This document shows positions 52,487 through 63,977 of a DNA stretch of 64,000 nucleotides, one piece after another. Position 1 is the stretch's first letter. Every line of letters starts with the position of its first letter. The notes under the pieces are model-generated. The model saw only the letters and a list, made by a program, of their open reading frames with translations. It was not told the origin of the DNA and ran no database searches. Made by a program: the position numbers and the translations under genes. Source of the stretch: Candidatus Sulfotelmatobacter sp. (GTDB taxonomy: Bacteria; Acidobacteriota; Terriglobia; Terriglobales; Acidobacteriaceae); contig JASHOH010000036.1 in the NCBI GenBank assembly GCA_030041215.1, forward strand, positions 62,001 to 126,000. The letters are read 5' to 3'.

Positions 52487-53854
52487 ATGCCGATTGATGC
52501 AAAACACGAAGAGCTGAGAGGCCTGAAGATCGACCGTTCGGCGCGGGGGACAGGCGATGGAGAGCCGCCGGCGTGGGCGCGGCGCTACATTGTCATCGGC
52601 ATTGCGGTGGTTGCGGTGCTGAGCCTGTCGGCGCTGGCGTATCGTCTGCTTGCTCCCAGCGTGCCGGAAGTCGAAGTGGTGCGGGCGGCGGCGGAGAGCA
52701 GCGATGTGGGCGGCACGGTGCTTTCGGCGACCGGCTATATTGTGGCGCATCACACCATCAACGTGAACTCCAAGGTCACCGGCCGCGTGGCGTGGATCGG
52801 CGTGGAAAAGGGCGACAAAGTAAAAGAAGGCCAGGTGCTGGTGCGGCTGGAGGACGAGGAATTTCGCGCCGCCTACGAGCAGGCCAAGGGCGCGCTCGAT
52901 AATGCCAAGGCTTATCTGGAAGAGCTTGAGCATGGCTCGCGGCCGGAGGAGATTCAACAGGCCCAGCACAATCTCGAAGAGGCCCGCGCCACTCTCGTTG
53001 ATGACAAGGCCACGCTTGACCGCACCAAAGAACTTTTTTCTGCCGGGGTCGTTTCGCGGCAGTTGCTCGACGACGCCATCGCGAAATTCGATTCCGATCA
53101 GCAGAAAGTTAACTCGCTTGATAAGGCCTACCAACTGATGAAGATTGGCCCGCGGCAGGAAGAGATTGCGCGGGCGCGTGGCGCAGTAGTACAAGCGCAG
53201 GGACAACTGGATTATGCAAAGTCGCAGCTTGATGCAACGCTCATCAAAGCGCCGGTGACGGGAACGATTCTGGATCGAACTGCGGAAAAGGGCGAGTTGA
53301 TTACTGCACAGTTCGCGAGCGCGGCGGCGGGTGGGCCACAGGGATCAGTTGTGTCGCTCGCCGACCTTAACGATATCCAGGTGGAACTCGATATCGCGCA
53401 GGCAGATTTTGCGCGGCTGGGACCGAAACAGAAAGGGATTGTGACCACGGACGCGTATCCTGACCGGAAATACAACGGCGAGATTGCGCAGATTTCTCCT
53501 GAGGCGAACCGGCAGAAAGCTACTGTGCAGGTGAAAGTGCAGGTGTTGAATCCGGATGAGTATTTGCGGCCGGAGATGAATGCGACCGTGAAATTTTTGG
53601 CCGATGAGAAGAAATCGAGCGGGACGCAACCGACAGGGGCATTCGTGCCGTCGTCGGCGCTGAAGGATTTCAGCGGCAAAAAGGTAGTTTTCTTGGCGTT
53701 TGAGGGCAGAGCTCACATGCGAGAGGTGCACGTGCTGAGCCAGCGCAGCGATGGTTTTCTTGTCGATGGATTAGTGGGCGGCGAGAGCGTGATCAGCAAT
53801 GGGCCGCAGGACCTGAAGGACGGGGAAAGAATAAAGATTAAGAGGCAATCATGA
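52487..53854 (+). CDS. Membrane fusion (adaptor) protein, MacA/HlyD type
   Basis: 455 residues: a cytoplasmic lead, one membrane helix ([23 protein letters not shown], about residues 32-54), a lipoyl/barrel-hybrid half ([30 protein letters not shown]), a coiled-coil hairpin of about 110 residues, and the return half ([20 protein letters not shown]). It links the inner-membrane pump to an outer-membrane channel. No TolC-like gene is in the window. The ATG of the ATPase gene overlaps the stop by four bases. Confidence 0.92.
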   Translation: MPIDAKHEELRGLKIDRSARGTGDGEPPAWARRYIVIGIAVVAVLSLSALAYRLLAPSVPEVEVVRAAAESSDVGGTVLSATGYIVAHHTINVNSKVTGRVAWIGVEKGDKVKEGQVLVRLEDEEFRAAYEQAKGALDNAKAYLEELEHGSRPEEIQQAQHNLEEARATLVDDKATLDRTKELFSAGVVSRQLLDDAIAKFDSDQQKVNSLDKAYQLMKIGPRQEEIARARGAVVQAQGQLDYAKSQLDATLIKAPVTGTILDRTAEKGELITAQFASAAAGGPQGSVVSLADLNDIQVELDIAQADFARLGPKQKGIVTTDAYPDRKYNGEIAQISPEANRQKATVQVKVQVLNPDEYLRPEMNATVKFLADEKKSSGTQPTGAFVPSSALKDFSGKKVVFLAFEGRAHMREVHVLSQRSDGFLVDGLVGGESVISNGPQDLKDGERIKIKRQS

Positions 53855-54564
53855 GCACAGCAGTGGAAAACAAGGTCGCGACGGATACCAAAGTTGTTCA
53901 AGCCCGCAGCGTGACAAAAATTTTCAAGCGGGACGCCTTCGAAGTGAAAGCGCTCGACGATGTCTCTATCGATATTGCCACGGGAGAGTTTCTGGCGCTG
54001 ATGGGACCTTCAGGTTCGGGCAAGACGACGCTGCTGAACATGATCGCAGCCATCGACAAGCCCACGTCGGGCGAGCTGCTGGTGCAGGGACAGAATATTT
54101 TTCGCTTCAGCGATTCACAGTCGGCGCACTGGCGCAACGAGCACATCGGATACGTGTTTCAGACGTTCAATCTGATTCCGGTACTGACGGCATTTGAGAA
54201 CGTTGAACTACCATTGTTGTTGACGCATCTGAACGCACAGCAGCGGCGCGATCACGTGATGACGGCGTTGAAGCTGGTGGGGCTGGAGGATCGGGTCAAC
54301 CATCTGCCCAAGCAGCTTTCGGGCGGGCAGGAGCAGCGCGTGGCTATCGCACGGGCGATTGTAAGTGATCCAACACTGGTGCTGGCGGATGAGCCAACTG
54401 GCGACCTCGACAGTCATTCGGCTACCGAGATTTTGGAGATTCTGAAACGGCTAAATGAGGATTTTCATAAGACGATTGTGATGGTGACCCACGATCCGCA
54501 CGCGGCGTCGTATGCGCATGTGATACGGCATTTGGAGAAGGGGATGTTGTTGCCGCTAGAGTAA
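53851..54564 (+). CDS. ABC transporter ATPase, LolD/MacB type
   Basis: A 237-residue ATP-binding subunit with Walker [11 protein letters not shown]-loop [22 protein letters not shown], signature [14 protein letters not shown] (Gln-Glu-Gln in place of the more common Gln-Gln-Gln), Walker [13 protein letters not shown] and switch His in VTHDPHAA. It is typical of export-type MacB/LolD/FtsE ATPases and is translationally coupled to the adaptor gene. It is the only ATPase of the five-gene operon. Confidence 0.95.
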   Translation: MSTAVENKVATDTKVVQARSVTKIFKRDAFEVKALDDVSIDIATGEFLALMGPSGSGKTTLLNMIAAIDKPTSGELLVQGQNIFRFSDSQSAHWRNEHIGYVFQTFNLIPVLTAFENVELPLLLTHLNAQQRRDHVMTALKLVGLEDRVNHLPKQLSGGQEQRVAIARAIVSDPTLVLADEPTGDLDSHSATEILEILKRLNEDFHKTIVMVTHDPHAASYAHVIRHLEKGMLLPLE

Positions 54565-54688
54565 GCGTGGTAAAGACGCACGATCAAGTTCGCTTTTCAG
54601 GGCAATGCTGTACGCACGGCATCGTAAGGTCCCTCTGAGAGCTGCCGCTCTCGTCGGGATGACAATGGAGAGGTCCGGGGCGGACCAG

Positions 54689-55189
54689 CTAGGCCACCGG
54701 CAACTTGATGGATTCCGAACCAGTGTCGGCGATCCATTGCCAGGCGCGGCGGCCGTTGTCCAAGGACACGGCTTGCGCTTCGCCGTAGGCGACCAACCGA
54801 TTTAGCACGGTCGTGACCGACGCCATGGGGTCCTTGTGGCGGGCGAGCATGGGCGGGGATTTCTGCTGAATGCGGTCGCAGACGTCGCGGGCGCTGAGGG
54901 CGCGGTTAGCGTCCATGAGAACCATGCGGCAGGCCTTGGTGAAACCAGGCTGGCGGCCGCTGGTTTTGCGATCGATCAGCTCGAGCAGATCATCATTTAG
55001 CACAGATTCACCGAAAAGATTGGCCAGGCCGGCGATGGTCTGCTTGATCGTGCCAATGCGGCGCATGACCTCAGCGCGCTGCAGAAGGAGCTGGCGCAGT
55101 TCTTCGTGGGCCTGACGGACCACTTCTTCGACGTGTCCGTTGCTGGCGTTGATCATCGGTTTAACGTTTGCGCTGTGCTGGACTTCCAT
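54689..55189 (-). CDS. Conserved-looking protein with helical and winged-helix-like parts
   Basis: 166 residues from ATG 55189 (GGGAGGG upstream). The N-terminal half is helical (GHVEEVVRQAHEELRQLLLQRAEVMRRIGTIKQTIAGLA), probably a coiled coil. The C-terminal half reads FTKACRMVLMDANRALSARDVCDRIQQ followed by PMASVTTVLNRLVAYGEAQAV, which has the look of a winged helix. It may bind DNA. I have seen similar proteins in Acidobacteria but cannot name a function. Confidence 0.65.
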   Translation of the reverse strand: MEVQHSANVKPMINASNGHVEEVVRQAHEELRQLLLQRAEVMRRIGTIKQTIAGLANLFGESVLNDDLLELIDRKTSGRQPGFTKACRMVLMDANRALSARDVCDRIQQKSPPMLARHKDPMASVTTVLNRLVAYGEAQAVSLDNGRRAWQWIADTGSESIKLPVA

Positions 55190-55219
55190 AACGCCCTCCC
55201 TAAACCTTGCCTCGGGCAC

Positions 55220-55543
55220 TCTCTCAGCTTCCTCATACGTCTGGAAGCAGGCAGTTGTTCCTCAAATTTGCGAGCCAGCCTGCTCCTGATCTGCTGTATT
55301 AGACGAGGGAGTTTTGTCTTGGTTAACCATTCGGCTCGAGGAAAGCATCAAATACTCGCAAATAATTTTGTCAAGAATGTGTCCTATGTTCCAAAGGTGA
55401 ACCGCGCCCAATTTGGAATTCTCCCCTTTTCCCGCTGCTGAAGGGCTGTTCCGTGTAGCGAGGCAGGCAGCGAAGCTTTCCGATGTTTACGGGGTAGGCA
55501 AGGATTCCCCCTGTCAACTGCCACCCAAGCCGCTTCGTCTGTT
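55220..55543. other. Intergenic region upstream of the histidine kinase
   Basis: No gene in 320 bases. It is AT-richer than the surroundings around 55330-55400 (TACTCGCAAATAATTTTGTC), which fits the divergent promoters of the winged-helix-like gene and the kinase gene. Confidence 0.4.
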
Positions 55544-57532
55544 TTGCGCGTCCTGCTGGTCGGGAACCAGGAAGAGGACTTTTTCCTGATTCGTGAAATT
55601 TTGGAGCGACATCGCAGCGCGGTACTGGCCCAGCTCGACCATGCCGCCTCGCTCGAAGCAGGGAAGGTGATGCTGGAACGCGCCGATTATGGGCTGGTTC
55701 TGTTTGAGCACGAGACTGCCGACACGGCTGCCGTCAGGCTGCTTTCAGAACTTCTGCATGCGCGCGGGGCGATTCCGTTTGTTCTGCTGACCGAGCAGGC
55801 CGACGAAAAAGATGTGGCTGCGATCATCCAGGCGGGCGCCTGGGACTGCATGGGGAGAGCGGAGCTAAACGGCGCCAACCTGATGCGCACGGTGCGCTGC
55901 GCCGTCAGCCTGCATGCGATGCAGCAAAAACAGCAGGCGGCGGAGAACAACCTGCGCACGCTTTCCTGTGCGGTGGAGCATGCGTCGGATGCCGTGTTCG
56001 TGACCGACAGCGATGGAATCATCCAGTATGTGAATCGCGCCTTCGAAAAACTGACCGGGTATTCACAACATGATGTAGTTGGAAAGCCACAACTGATTCT
56101 GAAGGCGGAACAGCCGGTGCCCATGCTGTACCGGGAGCTATGGGAGACAATCCGCGGGGACGTGGGGCACGGCCTGCAGGTCAATCGAAGGAAGAATGGC
56201 CAGATTTACTACGTAGATGAGAGCCTAAGTCCTATATGGGACGCCGAGGGGCACGTTACGCATTTCGTGTGCAACTGTCGCGATCTGACGGAGCGTCTGC
56301 GGATTGAGGCGCAACTGGTGCAGTCGCAAAAGATGGATGCTGTGGGACGGCTGGCAGGCGGTGTGGCGCACGATTTTAATAATCTGCTGACCATCATTAC
56401 CAGCTACTCGGAGCTGGCGCTGGATACGGTGATGCCGGAAACGGCGACGCAGAAGCGGCTGCTGGAGATTCTTTCCGCAGCTCGCAGGGCCACCGAGCTT
56501 ACTCGCCAGTTGCTGGCCTTCAGTCGTCGCCAGCCGCAGGCGTTGCGCGTGGCGGAACTCAACCCTGTGGTCGAGCAGATTATGAAAACGCTGCACCGGC
56601 TGATTGGGGAAGACATTGAGGTTCAGTTCCGGGCTGGGGAAGGTTTGGGCCGAGTGCGGCTGGACCCGGTGCAGGTAGAACAAATCCTGATGAATCTGGC
56701 AGCCAATTCGCGGGACGCCATGCCCCAGGGCGGACGCTTCACGATTGAGACGTCCGATGTGTATCTCGACGAGGCGTACATCGAGAAAAAGAGAGCGATC
56801 ATCCCGATGGGGCGGTACGTGGTGCTGAGCGTCAGCGATACAGGAGCGGGGATTCCCAGCGATGAACTCGAACACATTTTTGAACCGTTCTATACGACAA
56901 AGCCTGCGGGACAGGGAACGGGGCTTGGCTTGGCGACGGTGTATGGGATCGTGAAACAGAATCAAGGCTTCATTTGGGTTTACAGCGAGCAAGGGCTAGG
57001 GACTACTTTCAGGATTTACCTGCCGTGCGTGAAAGAGAGTGTCGCTACCATAGAGGGGCAAGAAGAACGAGCGGAAGATGCGCAAGCGGGGACGGAGACA
57101 GTATTACTAATAGAGAACGAGGAACCACTGCGGCGAGCGGCGGCGGAATTCCTCAGGCTGCGGGGATATACGGTTCTGGAAGCACGGGATGGCGCCGACG
57201 CACTGGCCCTCAGCAAGAAGCATGAGTCGGTCATTCATCTGGCCGTCAGCGATGTAGTAATGCCGCACATGAGCGGAGGCGAATTGGCAAAGGAGCTGGA
57301 AGCGCTGCGACCGGAAACTAAACTTCTGTTCATGTCAGGCTATGCGGGACAGATGATTTCAGATCACAAAGTGATGGATGGCGGGCACAATTTTCTTCAG
57401 AAGCCCTTCACGTTGAAACAACTGGCAGGGAAAATCAGGACGGTTCTCGATCGCAATCGAACCGCAGAGCCGCTGCTGAAGAATACGGAGCCGGCTTCTG
57501 CTATTGCGGCTCGGACGGCGGGATCCGGCTGA
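55544..57532 (+). CDS. Hybrid sensor histidine kinase with degenerate N-terminal receiver
   Basis: 662 residues from a TTG start; no ATG or GTG occurs close upstream in frame. Order: receiver-like domain (1-115), PAS domain (about 140-255, VTDSDGIIQYVNRAFEKLTGYSQ), HisKA with the phospho-His in GGVAHDFNNLL (about 275), ATPase (DTGAGIPSDELEHIFEPFYTTKPAGQGTGLGLATVYGIV) and a C-terminal receiver with Asp in AVSDVVMPHMSG and Lys in FLQKPF. In the N-terminal receiver the acceptor is Glu (VLFEHET) and the Lys is missing. No cognate regulator is adjacent. Confidence 0.9.
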   Translation: MRVLLVGNQEEDFFLIREILERHRSAVLAQLDHAASLEAGKVMLERADYGLVLFEHETADTAAVRLLSELLHARGAIPFVLLTEQADEKDVAAIIQAGAWDCMGRAELNGANLMRTVRCAVSLHAMQQKQQAAENNLRTLSCAVEHASDAVFVTDSDGIIQYVNRAFEKLTGYSQHDVVGKPQLILKAEQPVPMLYRELWETIRGDVGHGLQVNRRKNGQIYYVDESLSPIWDAEGHVTHFVCNCRDLTERLRIEAQLVQSQKMDAVGRLAGGVAHDFNNLLTIITSYSELALDTVMPETATQKRLLEILSAARRATELTRQLLAFSRRQPQALRVAELNPVVEQIMKTLHRLIGEDIEVQFRAGEGLGRVRLDPVQVEQILMNLAANSRDAMPQGGRFTIETSDVYLDEAYIEKKRAIIPMGRYVVLSVSDTGAGIPSDELEHIFEPFYTTKPAGQGTGLGLATVYGIVKQNQGFIWVYSEQGLGTTFRIYLPCVKESVATIEGQEERAEDAQAGTETVLLIENEEPLRRAAAEFLRLRGYTVLEARDGADALALSKKHESVIHLAVSDVVMPHMSGGELAKELEALRPETKLLFMSGYAGQMISDHKVMDGGHNFLQKPFTLKQLAGKIRTVLDRNRTAEPLLKNTEPASAIAARTAGSG

Positions 57533-58664
57533 GGCGTCCATCACGCAGCAGGTAATGTTTTCCCCGCCAGGTTACGGTGTGGCCGAAGAAGCTTACAAAC
57601 CACACAAGGACCGCGAGCAAATCGCGGAGTGGAATCAGCCAGGTATCTTTTAAGCTCTGACGGTCTTTCAGGACTTTCCCACCGACCATCAGGGTAATCG
57701 CGAAGCGCAGTAAAAGCGTGAGGACGAGTGCGGCCCAGGCCCACGCTGCTGCGCCGCTTGTCACAAGAGCCACCAGTGACCAGAAAATTCCGAAAGTAAA
57801 GATAAGGCCGAGATATCCTCCTGGGCGAGCGTCTCTGATGCCGCGCGCCCAACGGAGCTGGTGAGAGAAAAATCCGCGCAGATCGTAGGCGGAAAGAAAG
57901 GTTTCGACTATCAGGTCTGAGAGTTCGACTGTGAGACCGAGAGTGGTGATGCGTTTGGCTAATTCGTAGTCGTCGGCGAGATAGTCGACGATGGCGATGA
58001 AGCCACCGATTTTTTCGAGATCGGAGCGGCGAAAGGCGAGAGTGGAACCAAGGCCGAAGCGAATACCACCCTCCAGCTGGCGGGCGACCAGGACACTCGG
58101 TGCGAAGTCTGTGGCGATCCCTAAAGCTTCCAGGCGCGAACCCAGAGTTGAGGCGGCGACTCCACGATAGAGGCAGGTGACCATGCCGACGCGCCCATCG
58201 GCAAGAGGGGCAAGCACACGGCGCAGATAATTAGGCGGGACGCGAATATCGCTGTCATTGATGATGAGATGGTCATAACTTGCGTGAGGGAGCATTTGCG
58301 CGAGATTACTGACTTTCACGTTTGTGCCAAGGATTTTGGGGCAGACGACAAGTTGAATTTTCTGGTTGGGGAATTCGCGCTGGAGGGTTTTGACTGCCTC
58401 GAGCGCAGGGTCGTCGGGCTCGCTGACGCCGAAGATGATTTCGTATTGCGGATAGTCCTGAAGGCAGTGGCTGCGGAAGCTTTCGTAAATTTTGGGATCA
58501 GTGCCTTTTAGGGGCTTGAGGATGGTGACGGGAGCCAAAGAGGACTCTGAGGGGTTGTGTTTGCGGAGGAAGTTTGCGGCAGACCAGAGAGAGAAAATGT
58601 AGTAAGTGGCACTGGAGAAGATGCCTATGGCTGCAATGATGGAGAGGAGTTGGAGAGCGTGCAT
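57501..58664 (-). CDS. hpnI: Hopanoid glycosyltransferase HpnI-like (GT21)
   Basis: A 387-residue membrane glycosyltransferase of the ceramide glucosyltransferase type. Motifs: TILKPLKGTDPKIYESFRSH, LIINDSDIRVPPNYL, DYLADDYELAKRI and the terminal HQLRWARGIRD. An N-terminal anchor and four C-terminal membrane helices surround the catalytic part. In hopanoid producers HpnI adds N-acetylglucosamine to bacteriohopanetetrol, but ceramide or other lipid acceptors cannot be excluded. The 3' end overlaps that of the kinase gene by 32 bases (convergent). Confidence 0.75.
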   Translation of the reverse strand: MHALQLLSIIAAIGIFSSATYYIFSLWSAANFLRKHNPSESSLAPVTILKPLKGTDPKIYESFRSHCLQDYPQYEIIFGVSEPDDPALEAVKTLQREFPNQKIQLVVCPKILGTNVKVSNLAQMLPHASYDHLIINDSDIRVPPNYLRRVLAPLADGRVGMVTCLYRGVAASTLGSRLEALGIATDFAPSVLVARQLEGGIRFGLGSTLAFRRSDLEKIGGFIAIVDYLADDYELAKRITTLGLTVELSDLIVETFLSAYDLRGFFSHQLRWARGIRDARPGGYLGLIFTFGIFWSLVALVTSGAAAWAWAALVLTLLLRFAITLMVGGKVLKDRQSLKDTWLIPLRDLLAVLVWFVSFFGHTVTWRGKHYLLRDGRLSRIPPSEPQ

Positions 58665-58685
58665 GCCGGGTTCAATGCCGACTTT

Positions 58686-58758
58686 ACCGCAGGGGCTAAA
58701 GCCCAGTGCTTAACCGGGCGATTATCGCAGCGCTGGAAGCGCTGCGCCACCCAAAATC
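58686..58758 (+). repeat. Interspersed repeat (family G), copy 2
   Basis: CGCAGGGGCTAAAGCCCAGT, then GATTATCGCAGCGCTGGAAG, GCTGCGCCACCCAAAA. Same element order as at 22236-22306. A further repeat fragment with GGCCGCTCTTCCAC follows at about 58816, resembling sequence near 42900. Confidence 0.6.
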
Positions 58759-58875
58759 GCAGCGGTAAAGAGGGATTCAAACCCTATTCTAATTATGGGG
58801 CCTGCACGCGGCGCTGAAGGGCCGCTCTTCCACAGTGTCCACGGCCCATGTGACGATTAAGCTGCTGCCATTCTG

Positions 58876-60138
<1,263 letters not shown>

Positions 60139-60151
60139 GGAAATGTCCCTT

Positions 60152-60190
60152 GTCATTCCGAGCGCCGCACTTTGGCGCGAGGAATCTGTT
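60152..60190 (+). repeat. Interspersed repeat fragment with GTCATTCCGAG
   Basis: TGTCATTCCGAGCGCCGCAC, a GCGC return and GAGGAATCTG match the ends of the elements at 29840 and 62112. It forms the spurious N-terminal extension of the permease gene. Confidence 0.55.
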
Positions 60191-60286
60191 GTCGGCTCCA
60201 TCTCGGCAAAAAGCAGGTTCCTCGCTTCCCTCGGAAGGACAAACGATCAGGTCGCATCCAACAATATCTCGAAGCCAGAATCATCT

Positions 60287-61519
<1,233 letters not shown>

Positions 61520-61607
61520 AAAGTGTGTTGCCGCTACTCAGATTGAGAGGAAAACTCGCATCCCCAGAGGTAAAGGAAATGATAGACTCCTCGGTCGGTA
61601 AGGGGAA

Positions 61608-62066
61608 ATGCAGGCGCGCAAGAAAACTGAGAGGAAGGCGCGAAGGCGGACCGGCAGCTCGCAGCGGCAGGCAGTGGGGTCGTTGCGGGCGGCCGATGCC
61701 GCCTGGCTGAAAGCGTATCGAGCGAAGGATGTTAGGAAAGCGGCGGCATTCTACGACAACCAGGGTGCGATGCTGGTGCCCAATGCTCCCATTCTGACCG
61801 GCAAGAGTCGTATTACGCGATTTATTGCGAAGTCGTTCGGGATGCAGAATTACAAGATTTGGTGGCGGTGTGACAAGGCTGAGGTCGCTCGCTCCGGAGA
61901 ACTGGGTTATACCAGCGGCGTTTACCGGATGAGCTTGCGCGGGGCTTCGGGGAAAAGTTTCCGGGATCGTGGGAAATATTTGATGGTCTGGAGAAAACAG
62001 GAGGATGGCGCCTGGAAGGTATTGTTCGACATGTCCAATTCTGACCTCCCGGTCAGGCGCGACTAA
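61608..62066 (+). CDS. SnoaL-like/NTF2-fold protein with basic N-terminus
   Basis: A 152-residue protein with GGTAAGGGG upstream of the ATG. The first 25 residues are very basic (MQARKKTERKARRRTGSSQR). The rest is a DUF4440/SnoaL-like cone: LRAADAAWLKAYRAKDVRKAAAFYDNQGAMLVPN through SFRDRGKYLMVWRKQEDGAWKVLFDMSNSD. The RGKYLMVWR block matches the protein at 33278. Ligand or reaction unknown. It diverges from the permease gene. Confidence 0.8.
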   Translation: MQARKKTERKARRRTGSSQRQAVGSLRAADAAWLKAYRAKDVRKAAAFYDNQGAMLVPNAPILTGKSRITRFIAKSFGMQNYKIWWRCDKAEVARSGELGYTSGVYRMSLRGASGKSFRDRGKYLMVWRKQEDGAWKVLFDMSNSDLPVRRD

Positions 62067-62111
62067 GCGGACTAGGTTCCCACCCTTCGGGAGGCCCAGC
62101 GGCCGTTCTAG

Positions 62112-62160
62112 GGGAGATTCCTCGCCCCGCCGGTGAAAGCGCGGGGCTTCGGAATGACGC
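62112..62160 (-). repeat. Interspersed repeat fragment
   Basis: GGGAGATTCCTCGCCCCGCC, a GGCGGTGAAAGCGCGGGG-type stem and CTTCGGAATGACGC. Reverse relative of the element at 29840. It sits between the SnoaL-like gene and rnpB. Confidence 0.5.
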
Positions 62161-62232
62161 TTCAATTCTCGGGATTTCAAATTGAGCCACTACTACCCTG
62201 CGAAAAGCGCAAAGGGCTGGAATCCAGGTCTG

Positions 62233-62238
62233 TATAAT
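62233..62238 (+). promoter_or_regulatory. -10 box of the RNase P RNA gene
   Basis: A perfect TATAAT lies 10 bases before the deduced 5' end at 62248. The -35 region (CAAAGG at about 62210) is weak. Confidence 0.55.
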
Positions 62239-62247
62239 AATCGTGTA

Positions 62248-62839
62248 GGCAGCCGGACCGGACGGTCGCTCCGCTTGTGAGAATGGGCGGGGAGGAAAGT
62301 CCGAACTCCGCAGAGCAGTGTGCCGGATAACGTCCGGGAGGGTCCCGGTTTTCTTCGGAGAACCGGATAACTCGACGGAAAGTGCCACAGAAAAGATACC
62401 GCCCCGCCCATTCTGGCGGGAGCTCGATGATTCGACGGTTCTCGCGAGAATGGGCGGGGTAAGGGTGAAAAGGTGCGGTAAGAGCGCACCGCCGCCGCAG
62501 TAATGCGGCGGGCAGGGCAAACCCCACACGGAGCAAGACCAAATAGGAAGGGACTCCCGCTGTCGCTGTGAGTGCTTGTTCAAAGGATGCGAACCAAATG
62601 CGCGATTATTGTGGCGCAAAAAACGCGCCGCCTCGCGCGGCTCGCCCAGATCCTTCGCTGCGCAAAGAACGCTTGCTCAGGATGACAAGCACTGTCAGCG
62701 ACGGCGGGGACGCGCCGGCTCGGTGCGTCACAACCTTCGGGTAGGTCGCTAGAGCCGCGCAGTAATGCGCGGCCCAGAGGAATGACCGTCACGCGGGAGC
62801 AATCCGGCAGACAGAATTCGGCTTACAGGTCCGGCTGCC
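62248..62839 (+). ncRNA. rnpB: RNase P RNA, bacterial type A, with inserted repeat
   Basis: The conserved regions are in order: GGAGGAAAGTCCGAACTC, AAGGGTGAAAAGGTGCGGTAA, GCAAACCCCACACGGAGCAA, GACCAAATAGG and GACAGAATTCGGCTTACAGG. The terminal P1 helix is evident: GGCAGCCGGACC at 62248 pairs with GGTCCGGCTGCC ending at 62839. This RNA cleaves tRNA 5' leaders. At about 590 bases it is longer than the usual 350-430, because a MITE-like element (62571-62694) caps an internal helix formed by CCCGCTGTCGCTG and CAGCGACGGCGGG. Confidence 0.93.
62571..62694 (+). repeat. MITE-like family M copy inside rnpB
   Basis: The unit is bounded by GTGCTTGT and ACAAGCAC inverted ends, and its interior (GGCGCAAAAAACGCGCC ... 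CGCCCAGATCCTTCGC ... GCTCAGGATGACAAGC) matches the copy at 263-405 almost base for base over about 90 positions. It extends a helix of the RNase P RNA and does not break its core. Confidence 0.8.
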
Positions 62840-62948
62840 AACTTTCCCGACTCCTGCCTCGCTGCGTTCAGCGGGCAGGGGCGCCCGCTCCAGCACAGGC
62901 CTCGCTACCCCCGTCACTAGCCAGAACAGCAGCTTTTATTGCCCGCGC

Positions 62949-63677
62949 TCACCACACTCCCGGCAACAGCCGATAGCGGGTGTGGGTGGCGTATTCTTCG
63001 TAGCCTGGGAGTTCGTGGCGGAGGGTGCGATCCTCCATGGCCGTACGCACGATGAAGACAACAGCTATCAGACCGGTCAAGGCCAGCGCCCAGAGTGATC
63101 CCAGGATAAGCGAGATCGCTGCAAACATGACGATTGCGGCGGCATAAAGAGGATGGCGAATGACGTGGTAGGGGCCGGACGTGATGACGCGATGGCCGCG
63201 TTCCGTCTGAATTCGCACCGTGCTCTCGGCGAAAGGATTCACCAAGCTGCCCCAGGTGATGACGAGCATAGCGAGCACAAAGAGAACGATGCCCACATAC
63301 GCGAATACGAGCGGTACTGATGACCAGCGAAAACGCACTGCATCCAACCCTGCGATAAGCGGCAGGCAATACAGGAGCGGGAAAAGAATCATCATCAGAA
63401 TGCGGTCAGATCGCTTCGCGTCTTTATGGAGCAAGGTTCGGCGCGCTTCCGCCAGCGACGGGTTGTAGTGGCGTATGATCGCCTCAACCGCGACCCGTGT
63501 GATTACGAAAATCGCAATGCAGATCCAACCGCGAAGCCAATCGAGCCGGCCCGCGCCCGCGAAGAGAAGACCTAACCAAAGCGCCGCAAGCACGACTCTC
63601 TGAATCAATCCGCGAGCAGAACGGCGCCCGGTCGGTGCTGCCGCTGGGCTGGATTGCAGAGTAGATATGTGGGACAT
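62949..63677 (-). CDS. Isoprenylcysteine/PEMT-type methyltransferase (2)
   Basis: About 242 residues from ATG 63677, with five or six membrane helices. The SAM site reads ITSGPYHVIRHPLYAAAIVMFAAIS and ends MEDRTLRHELPGYEEYATHTRYRLLPGVW, the order expected for ICMT/NnrU-like methyltransferases. It is longer than the 183-residue member at 13035. The substrate is unknown. Confidence 0.85.
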   Translation of the reverse strand: MSHISTLQSSPAAAPTGRRSARGLIQRVVLAALWLGLLFAGAGRLDWLRGWICIAIFVITRVAVEAIIRHYNPSLAEARRTLLHKDAKRSDRILMMILFPLLYCLPLIAGLDAVRFRWSSVPLVFAYVGIVLFVLAMLVITWGSLVNPFAESTVRIQTERGHRVITSGPYHVIRHPLYAAAIVMFAAISLILGSLWALALTGLIAVVFIVRTAMEDRTLRHELPGYEEYATHTRYRLLPGVW

Positions 63678-63743
63678 AAGAACCTCCTGCACACCTCCTG
63701 CACTGCGGAACCAGGGTGCGGGGTCAGCGGCCGGCCGTCTTTT

Positions 63744-63977
63744 TCAAACCCAACGAATCACCTTCGAGTCGGTGTCGCGCACGCCGTCAAGTTCGGCAAT
63801 TCGATCAATGACGGCATCCATTTTGGCGATGTCATCGCCTTCCACGAGGGCGATCACATCAGGCGTGCCAAACAACGCGTCCGCTCTCACGACACCGGGT
63901 ATTCTCCTGACTTCGGCGACAATTTTCTTGGGACCCGGGTTCTCGGTATCGATGAACACGTAGGCCTGTGCCTTCAT
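63744..63977 (-). CDS. Stand-alone Lrp/AsnC ligand-binding (RAM) domain
   Basis: A 77-residue protein equal to the effector domain of Lrp/AsnC regulators without the DNA-binding part: KAQAYVFIDTENPGPKKIVAEVRRIPGVVRADALFGTPDVIALVEG and DAVIDRIAELDGVRDTDSKVI. Such RAM-only proteins bind amino acids and form ring oligomers. It lies 67 bases upstream of the methyltransferase on the same strand. Confidence 0.88.
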   Translation of the reverse strand: MKAQAYVFIDTENPGPKKIVAEVRRIPGVVRADALFGTPDVIALVEGDDIAKMDAVIDRIAELDGVRDTDSKVIRWV

